A program made the position numbers and the translations under genes. A DNA stretch of 64,000 bases, taken from assembly GCA_020161395.1 (NCBI GenBank), contig JAIUOE010000005.1:62001-126000 (forward strand), written 5' to 3'. Of the stretch, positions 9,823 to 17,351 are shown one piece after another. Under the pieces are notes generated by a model. It was given only the letters and a program-made list of their open reading frames with translations, was not told the origin of the DNA and did not search any database. The stretch is from Bacteroidota bacterium (GTDB lineage Bacteria > Bacteroidota > Ignavibacteria > Ignavibacteriales > Ignavibacteriaceae). Every line of letters begins with the position of its first letter. Within the stretch, counting starts at the first letter, position 1.

Positions 9823-11025
9823 TTATTTGGAAACCGTAAAATCGAATCTGGTCCCTCTGCCGGGTTCTGAATCCACTGTAATAACGCCACCCATCCCTTC
9901 AACCAGTTTTTTCACCGTGGCGAGTCCGATCCCGTTTCCTCTTCCTCCAAAGCGGTCACGAGTTGATAAAACCGTAAAAATCTCAAAGATTTTATCCTTA
10001 AACTGAGGAGAAATACCTCTCCCGTTATCTGAGACAAAAAAGTGGTAAAATCTTTCCGATTCACTGAACCCGATTTCCATCTGAACCCGGTCGCTGTCGT
10101 TATATTTTATTCCGTTCGAAATCAGATTTAGCAATACCTGCTGCAATCCGGTTTTGTTAACTACAATCTCCTTTCCGGCTTCGGGCAGAATCAGGTCTGT
10201 CTCTTTTGCCGCCGGTATAAGGGCAAGTGTCTCTTTGAGGAAGTGGTCGAGGTTTAGATTTTCCTTTGACATTTTGGCAAACCCCTGAGATCTGCTGTGT
10301 TCGAGAATGCCATCTACCAGACTTCGAAGTTTGTCTGCCGACCATCGGATTGCCTGCAGCATCTCTTTGGCATCATTATCCACTCTTTCACTGTATTCCT
10401 CGAGTAACATCTGTGAGAGTGCCGACATACTGCCAAGAGGCGATTTTATGTCGTGTGCTGCAACGAATGCGAATTTCTCCAGTTCGGAATTTCTCTCCTC
10501 CAGATCGTCAATTGTCAAATCGAGTGCTTTTTTGTTCTTCCGCAGTTCAAAGAGCTTAACAACCTGTTTTGCAAGAATAATAAGAGCCCTGACATTTTGT
10601 TCACTTATCACTCTCGGCTCATGGTCGATAACACATAGCGTACCCATTGGCAGCCCGCTCGCTGTAACCAATGGTACTCCTGCATAGAAGAGTATCGGCG
10701 GGTTTGCAAGTACATTTGGGTTGTCGTGAAATCTTTCGTCCAGTCTTGCATCAGGTACAATAAAAATCGATCCGGGATGGTTAATCGCGTGGGAACACAT
10801 CCCCAACTCTCTCGGAGCTTCAGTAAATGGAATTCCGAAATGAGATTTAAACCATTGACGGTTTGAATCTATCAGATTCACCAGAGAAATTGGTGTTCCA
10901 CAGATGAACGATGCGAGTTCGGTTATATCATCATATTCCACTTCAGGCATCGTATCAAGAATTGAAAATTCTTCAAGTTCTTTTAATCTTTCCGCTTCCC
11001 GGGGATGCATCTCAGGTTTTATCAT
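9823..11025 (-). CDS. GAF-domain sensor histidine kinase
   Basis: The chosen ATG at 11025 gives 400 residues and begins at the point where this GAF-kinase type normally starts (MIKPEMHPREAERL). A longer frame from a TTG at 11079 adds a hydrophobic stretch without family support. The GAF domain (about 25-165) contains LGMCSHAI and FYAGVPLVT, typical of stand-alone stress-related GAF sensors. HisKA has His191 in AAHDIKSPLGSM. The HATPase has SDNGRGISP and GRGNGIGLATV. It is soluble. It sits head to tail with the multi-PAS kinase and divergent from a third kinase across 317 bases. Confidence 0.9.
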   Translation of the reverse strand: MIKPEMHPREAERLKELEEFSILDTMPEVEYDDITELASFICGTPISLVNLIDSNRQWFKSHFGIPFTEAPRELGMCSHAINHPGSIFIVPDARLDERFHDNPNVLANPPILFYAGVPLVTASGLPMGTLCVIDHEPRVISEQNVRALIILAKQVVKLFELRKNKKALDLTIDDLEERNSELEKFAFVAAHDIKSPLGSMSALSQMLLEEYSERVDNDAKEMLQAIRWSADKLRSLVDGILEHSRSQGFAKMSKENLNLDHFLKETLALIPAAKETDLILPEAGKEIVVNKTGLQQVLLNLISNGIKYNDSDRVQMEIGFSESERFYHFFVSDNGRGISPQFKDKIFEIFTVLSTRDRFGGRGNGIGLATVKKLVEGMGGVITVDSEPGRGTRFDFTVSK

Positions 11026-11342
11026 CAATATCGCAGTTTTAAGTTTAAAAATGAAAAACGAAGCAACTGTGTCAGGCAAACTGTCAATATTTTTTTTTGA
11101 AGTTTGCCAACTTTCCTGTCCTAAAATAATAAATTAGACAAAGAATTAAGCAGTGATTTTTTTGTTTTTGGTTCCAAATCGGTCCTCGTTATACAAAAAG
11201 TTAAACCCCCTTTCTTTTTGAGAATTATTTTTGTATTTTTCATTCTATTTAAAAATTAATAAGTACTCTGTTCATGTTGAAGTCATAATCAATAACGAAA
11301 AATGATAACATCCTCTCATTCGCCAGTCAGGAGATCACTTAA
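11026..11342. other. Divergent intergenic region between two kinase genes
   Basis: This AT-rich 317-base spacer separates two divergently read kinase genes and so must hold at least two promoters. A T-rich stretch with TTTTTGTATTTTTC lies at about 11227-11241. A ribosome site AGGAG at about 11330 serves the gene starting at 11343. I found no clear -35/-10 pair with good spacing and no coding or RNA gene. Confidence 0.4.
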
Positions 11343-12983
11343 ATGGTAGATTATAATGACATGTCTAAAAATGATCTGATCAAACTGATCAGTGGACTTA
11401 AGGAAGAGGTCGACAGGTTAAAAACCGCCGAAAAAAAGAGATCCGGTGAAGCCGCTTTATCAGGGATAACAGATCTGGAAGAGAATATATATATCACTAC
11501 TGCCGAGTACTCCGAGATACTTCACCGTATACCGGCGGGAATCTATATTTTCCTTATTACTGCCGCCGGTGAAATGAGTTTCGTGTACGGGAGCAGCAAA
11601 TACTGCGAAATGCTTCAGATAAGGAAGGAAGAACTTCTTTCGAATCCTGAGGTTGTGATGGACAAAGTACACCCCGATGACCGCCCTTCTCTTGATGAAG
11701 CAAACAGACAAGCCTGGCTGAATAAAAAACCTTTCCGCTGGGAGGGGAGGTGTAAGATCGAGGGTGAGATGAAATGGGTCCGAATTGAGTCCATCCCAAC
11801 CATTTTGCCGAACGGTGATTCATACTGGAACGGTATCATGTTCGATATTTCAGAGCAAAAAAAGTTTGAGTCAGCGCTCATTTCAAGTGAAGAGAAATTC
11901 AGGTCACTGTTCGAAAATATGATCGAAGGGTCTGCAGTACATGAATTAATCTATGATGAATCATCAACTCCATACGATTACAGGATACTTGATGTAAATC
12001 CTTCTTTCGAGAAAATACTTGGTTTGAAGAAGGAGAGCATCCTGAATAAAACGAGTCGTGAGGCGTATGGCATAGCCGACCCTCCATTCCTGGATATTTA
12101 CACTAAAACAGTTGCAACAGGTGAGCCGGTTGTCTTCGAAACCTCGTACCCCCCTCTCAATAAATACTTTTCAATTTCTGTATATAAAACAGACTCGAGT
12201 GGTTTTGCCACAATATTTCAGGATATTACGGAAAGAAAAAAATGGGAAGACGCTCTCAACAAAAAGAATGAAGAGCTTGAACGGTTTGTGAAAGAGAAAG
12301 AAAAGTTTTTCTCGATAATAGCCCATGATCTCAGAAGTCCGTTTCTTGGATTATTGGGATTGACCGAGATACTCGCTGATGACGCAGCGGAGATGGAGAA
12401 AGATGTACTCCTCAAGTTCAGCAAAAGTGTCCACAATAATGCGCAAAATATTTTTGAGCTCCTAAAAAATCTGCTCGAATGGTCTCAAATGCAAAAGGGT
12501 TCAATGCCTTTCGACCGGACTGTGTTCAGTCTGAACTCGATTATTGAAAGTAATATCGAATCTCTGGCAGAAAGAGCATCACAAAAGGAAGTTCAGATTG
12601 TCAACAAATTTACTGATCCTGTGAATGTAATCGCTGATAAAAACATGATTAATTCCGTCATACTGAATCTGCTGACTAATGCAATCAAATTCTCAAAAAG
12701 GGGTGGATATATCTGTTTTGACATCGAGGCTCTGGATGATACTATGGTTGAAGTATCTGTGAGAGATACAGGAGTCGGAATGGACAGTGAAAGATTGGCA
12801 AAACTTTTCCATCCGGGAGAAAAAACCGGTTCAAAAGGGACAGACGGTGAAGCAGGAACAGGTCTGGGATTGCTCCTTTGTAAGGAATTCGTTGAAAAAA
12901 ATGGAGGAACTATCCGGGTTGAAAGCAAGGAGGGTGCAGGAAGTAAATTCTCATTCACTTTGAGAAGATCAACCGGCAACTAA
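11343..12983 (+). CDS. Cytosolic PAS-PAS sensor histidine kinase
   Basis: This 546-residue soluble kinase starts with an ATG preceded by AGGAG at good spacing. Residues 1-35 form a short coiled coil. The first PAS (about 55-175) is of PAC/PAS-3 type (MDKVHPDDRPSLDEA). The second (about 185-300) ends in FQDITERKK. HisKA has His328 in SIIAHDLRSPFLGL, and the HATPase has DTGVGM (475-480) and GTGLGLLLC. Its kinase core is close in style to that of the 7TM kinase at 692-2434 (both have AHDL[RK][SN]PF and LLEWS), so the two may be paralogues. No cognate regulator is adjacent. Confidence 0.92.
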   Translation: MVDYNDMSKNDLIKLISGLKEEVDRLKTAEKKRSGEAALSGITDLEENIYITTAEYSEILHRIPAGIYIFLITAAGEMSFVYGSSKYCEMLQIRKEELLSNPEVVMDKVHPDDRPSLDEANRQAWLNKKPFRWEGRCKIEGEMKWVRIESIPTILPNGDSYWNGIMFDISEQKKFESALISSEEKFRSLFENMIEGSAVHELIYDESSTPYDYRILDVNPSFEKILGLKKESILNKTSREAYGIADPPFLDIYTKTVATGEPVVFETSYPPLNKYFSISVYKTDSSGFATIFQDITERKKWEDALNKKNEELERFVKEKEKFFSIIAHDLRSPFLGLLGLTEILADDAAEMEKDVLLKFSKSVHNNAQNIFELLKNLLEWSQMQKGSMPFDRTVFSLNSIIESNIESLAERASQKEVQIVNKFTDPVNVIADKNMINSVILNLLTNAIKFSKRGGYICFDIEALDDTMVEVSVRDTGVGMDSERLAKLFHPGEKTGSKGTDGEAGTGLGLLLCKEFVEKNGGTIRVESKEGAGSKFSFTLRRSTGN

Positions 12984-13004
12984 ACAGCTAAAATATCCTG
13001 AAGT

Positions 13005-13036
13005 TAAAAAAACGGGCTGGAAATAAATTCCAGCCC
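13005..13036 (-). terminator. Rho-independent terminator of the TM2 gene
   Basis: A perfect nine-base-pair stem (GGGCTGGAA at 13014-13022 with TTCCAGCCC at 13028-13036, five-base loop) is followed on the minus strand by GTTTTTTT. It lies just past the stop of the TM2 gene. On the plus strand there is no T run, so it mainly serves the minus strand. Confidence 0.85.
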
Positions 13037-13042
13037 CCTGAA

Positions 13043-13255
13043 TTATACGAGGTCTCTTCCGTCAGCCATTTTCATGCTGCCGGTGATGATCTGAATAAGA
13101 TCTATCAGTGACCAAATACCGCAACCACCAAGCGTGATTAACTGCAACCACCAGTTGGAATAGCCCATCATAAGACGATGAATACCAAGTCCTCCGAGAA
13201 AAAGACAAACGAGGATCATGGTTACCTTTGATTGAACTGGTTTCTGTTCTGTCAT
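13043..13255 (-). CDS. TM2 domain protein
   Basis: This 70-residue membrane protein has the TM2 signature: a first helix ending in LFLGGLGIHRLMMGY, then a second helix with GGCGIWSLIDLIQI and a polar tail. TM2 proteins are small two-helix proteins found across bacteria and animals with no settled function. The ATG has AAGG eight or so bases upstream. It is monocistronic, with a strong terminator after it and a long untranslated region before it. Confidence 0.9.
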   Translation of the reverse strand: MTEQKPVQSKVTMILVCLFLGGLGIHRLMMGYSNWWLQLITLGGCGIWSLIDLIQIITGSMKMADGRDLV

Positions 13256-13646
13256 AATTATACCTTTTGTTTCTCCTACTCGTCAGGCTTTTCGGTGACG
13301 CCCCGTTTTTTAATGTGGTTTCTGGGCTCCACAGTATATTAAAAAATATTGGTCTTGAAATCAATTGACAATTCAGGTAATTTCAGACAATACATCCCGA
13401 CGGCAGGCAAAACTCGGTGAGTGACGATAGTCGCTCGCTGTGCCGTCAGCAAATTGTGTATTTTTTTGTTATATCAGAGATTGATATAATTGGGAGGTTT
13501 TTGGACCTGAGTCGAAGAAAACTATTATTAAAGTAACGGTCGAAATTAGTTTTTTTTCACATTACTACCAAATAAAATTTTGAAAAATATATTATTTTTT
13601 AATAATGGGATTTTATTAAAGTAAACAGGTGGAGTAATGTTTTTCA
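13256..13646. other. 391-base gap with one structured element
   Basis: No coding frame with a start and ribosome site is convincing here. The right half is very AT-rich and probably holds the TM2 promoter and the 3' end of the dehydrogenase transcript. The only structured part is the GC-rich nested inverted repeat at 13399-13447, listed separately. Confidence 0.5.
13399..13447. other. Nested inverted repeat, possible structured RNA
   Basis: The outer arms GACGGCA (13399-13405) and TGCCGTC (13441-13447) are perfectly complementary. Inside, GTGAGTGAC (13417-13425) pairs over nine positions with GTCGCTCGC (13430-13438) through a GATA loop, with two G-U wobbles if read as plus-strand RNA. The island is GC-rich in an AT-rich gap and has no T run, so it is not a normal terminator. 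It could be a small RNA, a protein-binding palindrome, or a repeat copy. Confidence 0.5.
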
Positions 13647-14609
13647 TCACTGCAAAATTTTGATGACTACATTCCCTTTTTTGTGTCCTTTTTCCGCATA
13701 TTCGTGGGCCGCTGCAGTTTCCTCAAGCGGATAAATTCTGTCGATTACCGGTCGATACTTTCCATTTGCAATCTGTGTTGCCAGAAAGTTTAGATTCTCC
13801 GTGGTCTCCTTTACAATACCCCCGGTCACTTTCACCTTTGTTGTCAGGTTCGTCCACAATCCCCTGAAAAAATCCACGGGACTATGATGAACCGCTCGCA
13901 AATATCGCCCGCCGTCTTTCAATGATTTTACACATCCCCTAAACGGGCTTTTCCCGACTGTACAATAAATAACATCATATTTTTTACCATTCTTCGTAAA
14001 ATCCTCTTTTGTATAATCCACTGTGAAGTGTGCTCCCAGCGATCTGACCAGGTCGGAATTGGAACCGCTGCATACAGCCGTCACTTCCGCACCCAAATCG
14101 TTCGCTATTTGAACCGCCGCCGTACCAAGACTCCCCGAAGCACCATGGATCAACACTTTATCCCCCTTTTTTATATTTCCTTTTTGCAGGAAGTAAAGAC
14201 TGGTCAGTCCGCCAAATGCAATGGTTGCAGCCTCTTCAAATGAAATATTCTTTGGTTTATGGGATATAATTGCGTTTTCAGGGAAGCAGCGGTATTCAGC
14301 GTAAGTACCGAAATCAAATCCCGCTGATCCGAAAATCTCGTCATCTTTTTTGAACAGAGTAACATTTTTACCCGTCTCCTCAACAATTCCTGAAAACTCA
14401 ATGCCCAGGATTTGCTTTTTTGGAGCGGAAAGACCATACACTAATCTTGCTACCCACGGGTCTGCTTTTCTGATTCTAATGTCAGCCGTGGCAACCGTTG
14501 TAGCCATTATCTTAACTAAAATCTCGTTGTCGTTGGGGGAGGGTTTTTCCTGTTCCTTAAGTTGAAGTACCGAGGGGGGACCATATTTCGAATAAATTAT
14601 TGTTCGCAT
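13647..14609 (-). CDS. NAD(P)-dependent medium-chain alcohol dehydrogenase / quinone oxidoreductase family
   Basis: This 320-residue protein is of normal length for zinc-free medium-chain dehydrogenases of the quinone oxidoreductase group. The N-terminal GroES-like fold contains ILGIEFSGIVEETG (67-80). The Rossmann fold has GASGSLGTAAVQIA (156-169). The structural-zinc cysteine cluster is absent, which fits a quinone or enone reductase better than an alcohol dehydrogenase. The substrate is unknown. The ATG at 14609 has AGGA five bases before it. It stands alone. Confidence 0.88.
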   Translation of the reverse strand: MRTIIYSKYGPPSVLQLKEQEKPSPNDNEILVKIMATTVATADIRIRKADPWVARLVYGLSAPKKQILGIEFSGIVEETGKNVTLFKKDDEIFGSAGFDFGTYAEYRCFPENAIISHKPKNISFEEAATIAFGGLTSLYFLQKGNIKKGDKVLIHGASGSLGTAAVQIANDLGAEVTAVCSGSNSDLVRSLGAHFTVDYTKEDFTKNGKKYDVIYCTVGKSPFRGCVKSLKDGGRYLRAVHHSPVDFFRGLWTNLTTKVKVTGGIVKETTENLNFLATQIANGKYRPVIDRIYPLEETAAAHEYAEKGHKKGNVVIKILQ

Positions 14610-14783
14610 GAATTTCCTGAGGAAAGTGACAAATAAAAGGAGATAACTTTTTTCGTTTGTAGTAAAAATCGCAAAGACTTGCCAAATTTTAATGGCGGTA
14701 ATATAAATTACGATTTCAGTCTGCTAAGTTACAACTATCCAAAGAGCATGAGTCCTGAATAGTTTGAACGGGTGAATTGCCTT

Positions 14784-15461
14784 TCAGACGGTTCTGTTTA
14801 TGCCCTCGTCGCTTAATGCCTCATTCAGATAATCTATAAGGGGTTTATTTGCCAGATATGATTCTTCAACCAGATCGATCAGCCCACCTGCCGTAACCTC
14901 ATTAGTTGAAAGCGTTTTAAGCGAAATAAAACTTTTCATCTTAAGAAATTCGATGTATTCATGATCTTTTGGGAATCCTTTGGGAGCAGTCCTGAGAGTT
15001 TCTTCGCTTGAATCGAGGCATCCATAGAAATTGACAAAACGGTTTTCAGTCACAATTTCTTGAAGTTCCTTGCCGTTTTGTGCCACGAATCTTCTCACAT
15101 TTGCGAGCAGGTCAGCAGGTGGACGGTATAGTCCCCCACCAACAAACGACCTGCCGGGACTGATGGAAAGATGAAATGATGCATGAGCAATCTTCAGATA
15201 CGGTGTGAAAGTGAAATTGTCTTTATAGACCGGTTTGTCGGGCTGAAATCTCCGGTTGTTGTAGATTCTGTGGACTGTGTCCTTCGGTTGTATCCCGTGC
15301 AGTAGCTCGTCGTAAATCGAGAGTCTGTCGAGCATTTCAGCCACCTGATCCATCCAGAAATCTCTGACAGCGAGGTATCTGCTCTTCTCTTTGTCCATCC
15401 ACTCTTTTGAATTATTCGCTGAAAGGTCTTTCAAAAAAGCCAGTATATCGTTAATATTCAC
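14784..15461 (-). CDS. DUF2461 / TIGR02453 family protein
   Basis: The chosen start is a GTG at 15461 with a perfect GGAGG five bases upstream. It gives 225 residues beginning VNINDILAFLKDLSANN, which is where the family begins. A longer in-frame reading would run into the preceding UbiA gene. Family marks are FLKDLSANNSKEWMDKEK, RIYNNRRFQPDKPVYKDN and the GGGLYRPP turn. DUF2461 is widespread and of unknown function. It begins 41 bases after the UbiA stop and is probably its operon partner. Confidence 0.88.
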   Translation of the reverse strand: MNINDILAFLKDLSANNSKEWMDKEKSRYLAVRDFWMDQVAEMLDRLSIYDELLHGIQPKDTVHRIYNNRRFQPDKPVYKDNFTFTPYLKIAHASFHLSISPGRSFVGGGLYRPPADLLANVRRFVAQNGKELQEIVTENRFVNFYGCLDSSEETLRTAPKGFPKDHEYIEFLKMKSFISLKTLSTNEVTAGGLIDLVEESYLANKPLIDYLNEALSDEGINRTV

Positions 15462-15502
15462 TTTTACCTCCAATGATCGAATGAAACAAAACAAATCAAT
15501 TA

Positions 15503-16351
15503 CTAAACTCCTGCAAGTCGCATCACGAGAAAAACAAGAATTGCTGCTGTGGAACTCCGGTATATCCATTTAATATACACCCTTCCCTCGTCACCTTCTG
15601 ATTGAAGAAGCCGGAACACAGAAAGGATTATTACCCCGTCCATAACGAGAAAAGGAATCAGGAAGGGAATCTTAAACCAGCCCAAAACAAACGGGATAAC
15701 GGTCAGAAGTATAACAAAACCAAATATGTAGCTGCTGATCTTTAATGCCCGGGTTCGTCCGAATTTGATAGCAAGAGATTTGGATTGAATTTTTTTATCG
15801 CCTTCCAAATCCATCGCATCGGCAGATATTTCCTCCCCCAAATCCAGCATGGCAGCAAGCAATCCAAAAAATAAAACCGTTTTCTCAAAAGGAAGTCCAA
15901 CCGAAATTCCGCCAAATACAAAAGTCATCCCGACGGAAAAGCTTACCATAAGATTTCCGGGGAATCCCGTTCGCTTCAGTCTCCAGTTGTATAAAAAACC
16001 AGTGATCGCCAGAACAATCCCTGCCGTGAATGCAATAATATTTAAGAGGTAACTCAGGAACAATCCAACAGAAAGCAAAACGATAAAAAGTACAAGAGCT
16101 TCTGATTTTGAGATCATCCCTGAAGGGATCGGGCGATGGGGAGCATTAATGATGTCTGACTCGACATCGAAATAGTCGTTGATTGCCAGAATGGCACCTG
16201 AGATCAGGGCGACTGCGAAGAACCCGGTAATGGTTTGCAGGAATGATGCAGGGGCTCCAAGAGCAAGAAGTTGACCTGTCACAACACAGATTCCCGCAGC
16301 AACAGAGAGGTCGGGTCTAATGAGAGTAAGACTGCCTTCTATCCGGTTCAT
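15503..16351 (-). CDS. UbiA-family prenyltransferase (geranylgeranylglycerol-phosphate type or MenA-like)
   Basis: This 282-residue integral membrane protein has eight or so helices. It carries the first aspartate motif NDYFDVESD (58-66) followed by APHRPIPSG, and a second motif near DLGEEISADAMDLEGD. These bind the prenyl diphosphate through Mg2+. The NAPHRPIPSG form is the one seen in digeranylgeranylglyceryl phosphate synthase-like members, which occur in many Bacteroidetes as well as in archaea; MenA or another quinone enzyme is the alternative. It transfers a polyprenyl chain at the membrane in either case. The acceptor cannot be fixed from the sequence. Confidence 0.87.
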   Translation of the reverse strand: MNRIEGSLTLIRPDLSVAAGICVVTGQLLALGAPASFLQTITGFFAVALISGAILAINDYFDVESDIINAPHRPIPSGMISKSEALVLFIVLLSVGLFLSYLLNIIAFTAGIVLAITGFLYNWRLKRTGFPGNLMVSFSVGMTFVFGGISVGLPFEKTVLFFGLLAAMLDLGEEISADAMDLEGDKKIQSKSLAIKFGRTRALKISSYIFGFVILLTVIPFVLGWFKIPFLIPFLVMDGVIILSVFRLLQSEGDEGRVYIKWIYRSSTAAILVFLVMRLAGV

Positions 16352-16421
16352 CGGCTCAGCGATACTGTGAGAAAAAATAAATCATCATTGTCAAAAATAA
16401 CCGAAGTGGAGCATTTAAAAC

Positions 16422-16456
16422 AAAAAAGCCCAAGAATTTCTTCTCAGGCTTTTTTT
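16422..16456. terminator. Bidirectional terminator between tRNA-fMet and the UbiA gene
   Basis: AGCCCAAGAA (16427-16436) pairs with TTCTCAGGCT (16441-16450), ten pairs including two wobbles. The loop reads GAAA on the minus strand. T runs occur on both sides (six T on the plus strand, six on the minus). It ends the tRNA transcript. Confidence 0.85.
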
Positions 16457-16460
16457 CTTG

Positions 16461-16533
<73 letters not shown>

Positions 16534-16585
16534 ATCAAAAATCTTATTTATATTTCCTGTACCGTAACTGTTATAATTTAGTCTT

Positions 16586-16616
16586 CAAATATAAACATTA
16601 TTTCCCAATCCACCAA
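16586..16616 (-). promoter_or_regulatory. Promoter of tRNA-fMet
   Basis: On the minus strand TTGGTG (16616-16611) is followed after exactly 17 bases by TATATTTG (16593-16586). The second box is a perfect fit to the Bacteroidetes -7 consensus TAnnTTTG. Transcription would begin some 45 bases before the mature tRNA 5' end. Confidence 0.7.
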
Positions 16617-16643
16617 ATATATAACAGTCCTAATCCTTATCCC

Positions 16644-17351
16644 CTATTTCAGATCTTCAAAACTGATGTCCATCAGGTCAAAACTCTGCCAGCTTGAATA
16701 ATCATAATGCCACCATTCACTCTCGAGAGCTTTAAACCCGTGTTTTTCCATGACAGTCCTCAAAAGAGCGCGGTTTATCCTCTGCTGAGGTGATATTTTC
16801 ATATACTTGTGGCTCGCCTTTTCTGTAAAATCATCGAAAACAGTCGGCATTTCGAGCAGTTCACCCGAAACGATGTCGTATAAACCGATATCAATCGCGC
16901 ACCCCCTGTTGTGACGACTGCCGGTTTTGGGACTCGCGGCAAAATCCTCATCAAGGACAAATTCCCAGATTTTTTTTGTGATACTGTAGGGTCTGTATGC
17001 ATCATAAACAACAAGCCCGATACCATTCAAAGCAAGTTCTTCAGCGATCTTTTTTAATGCTTCGGCAGCAGGTTTCCTTAAAAAAACTCCCGGAGTCGTG
17101 TAAAGCACCTGTTTTGTGACATTATCTGTAGTTGCGTACTTCACATCTTTGCGAAGATTTGGTGCTAATCCTTCAAGGTTGAGCAATGTGTTCTCAACAT
17201 TGACGGCGACCTGAGCCAAATAAAGGGATTTGGAATTAACGACCTTTAATCCAAATTCATTTACGGGAACTTCCGGTTGGGAAAATGCAATACCTGAAAG
17301 AAACAGGAATACAGGAAGAAACCACTTGAAAGAAATATCAAACTTTTTCAT
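16644..17351 (-). CDS. VanX/DdpX-like D-Ala-D-Ala dipeptidase (M15D), exported
   Basis: This 235-residue zinc dipeptidase has an N-terminal signal peptide (FLPVFLFLSGIAFS). It has all the metal and catalytic residues: SRHNRGCAID with His147 and Asp154, and EWWHYD with Glu212 and His215. The spacing 7 and 3 matches VanX. YDAYRPY (116-122) contains the conserved Arg. It should cleave D-Ala-D-Ala released from cell-wall turnover. Its ATG overlaps the stop of the upstream M14 gene by four bases (ATGA), so the two are translationally coupled. The export signal argues for a scavenging rather than a vancomycin-resistance role; no vanH, vanA or vanRS genes are near. Confidence 0.93.
   Translation of the reverse strand: MKKFDISFKWFLPVFLFLSGIAFSQPEVPVNEFGLKVVNSKSLYLAQVAVNVENTLLNLEGLAPNLRKDVKYATTDNVTKQVLYTTPGVFLRKPAAEALKKIAEELALNGIGLVVYDAYRPYSITKKIWEFVLDEDFAASPKTGSRHNRGCAIDIGLYDIVSGELLEMPTVFDDFTEKASHKYMKISPQQRINRALLRTVMEKHGFKALESEWWHYDYSSWQSFDLMDISFEDLK

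Noticed and set aside
16644-17351. Vancomycin-resistance function for the VanX-like gene
   Set aside because: The protein is exported and no vanH, vanA or vanRS genes are adjacent; its partner is a carboxypeptidase.
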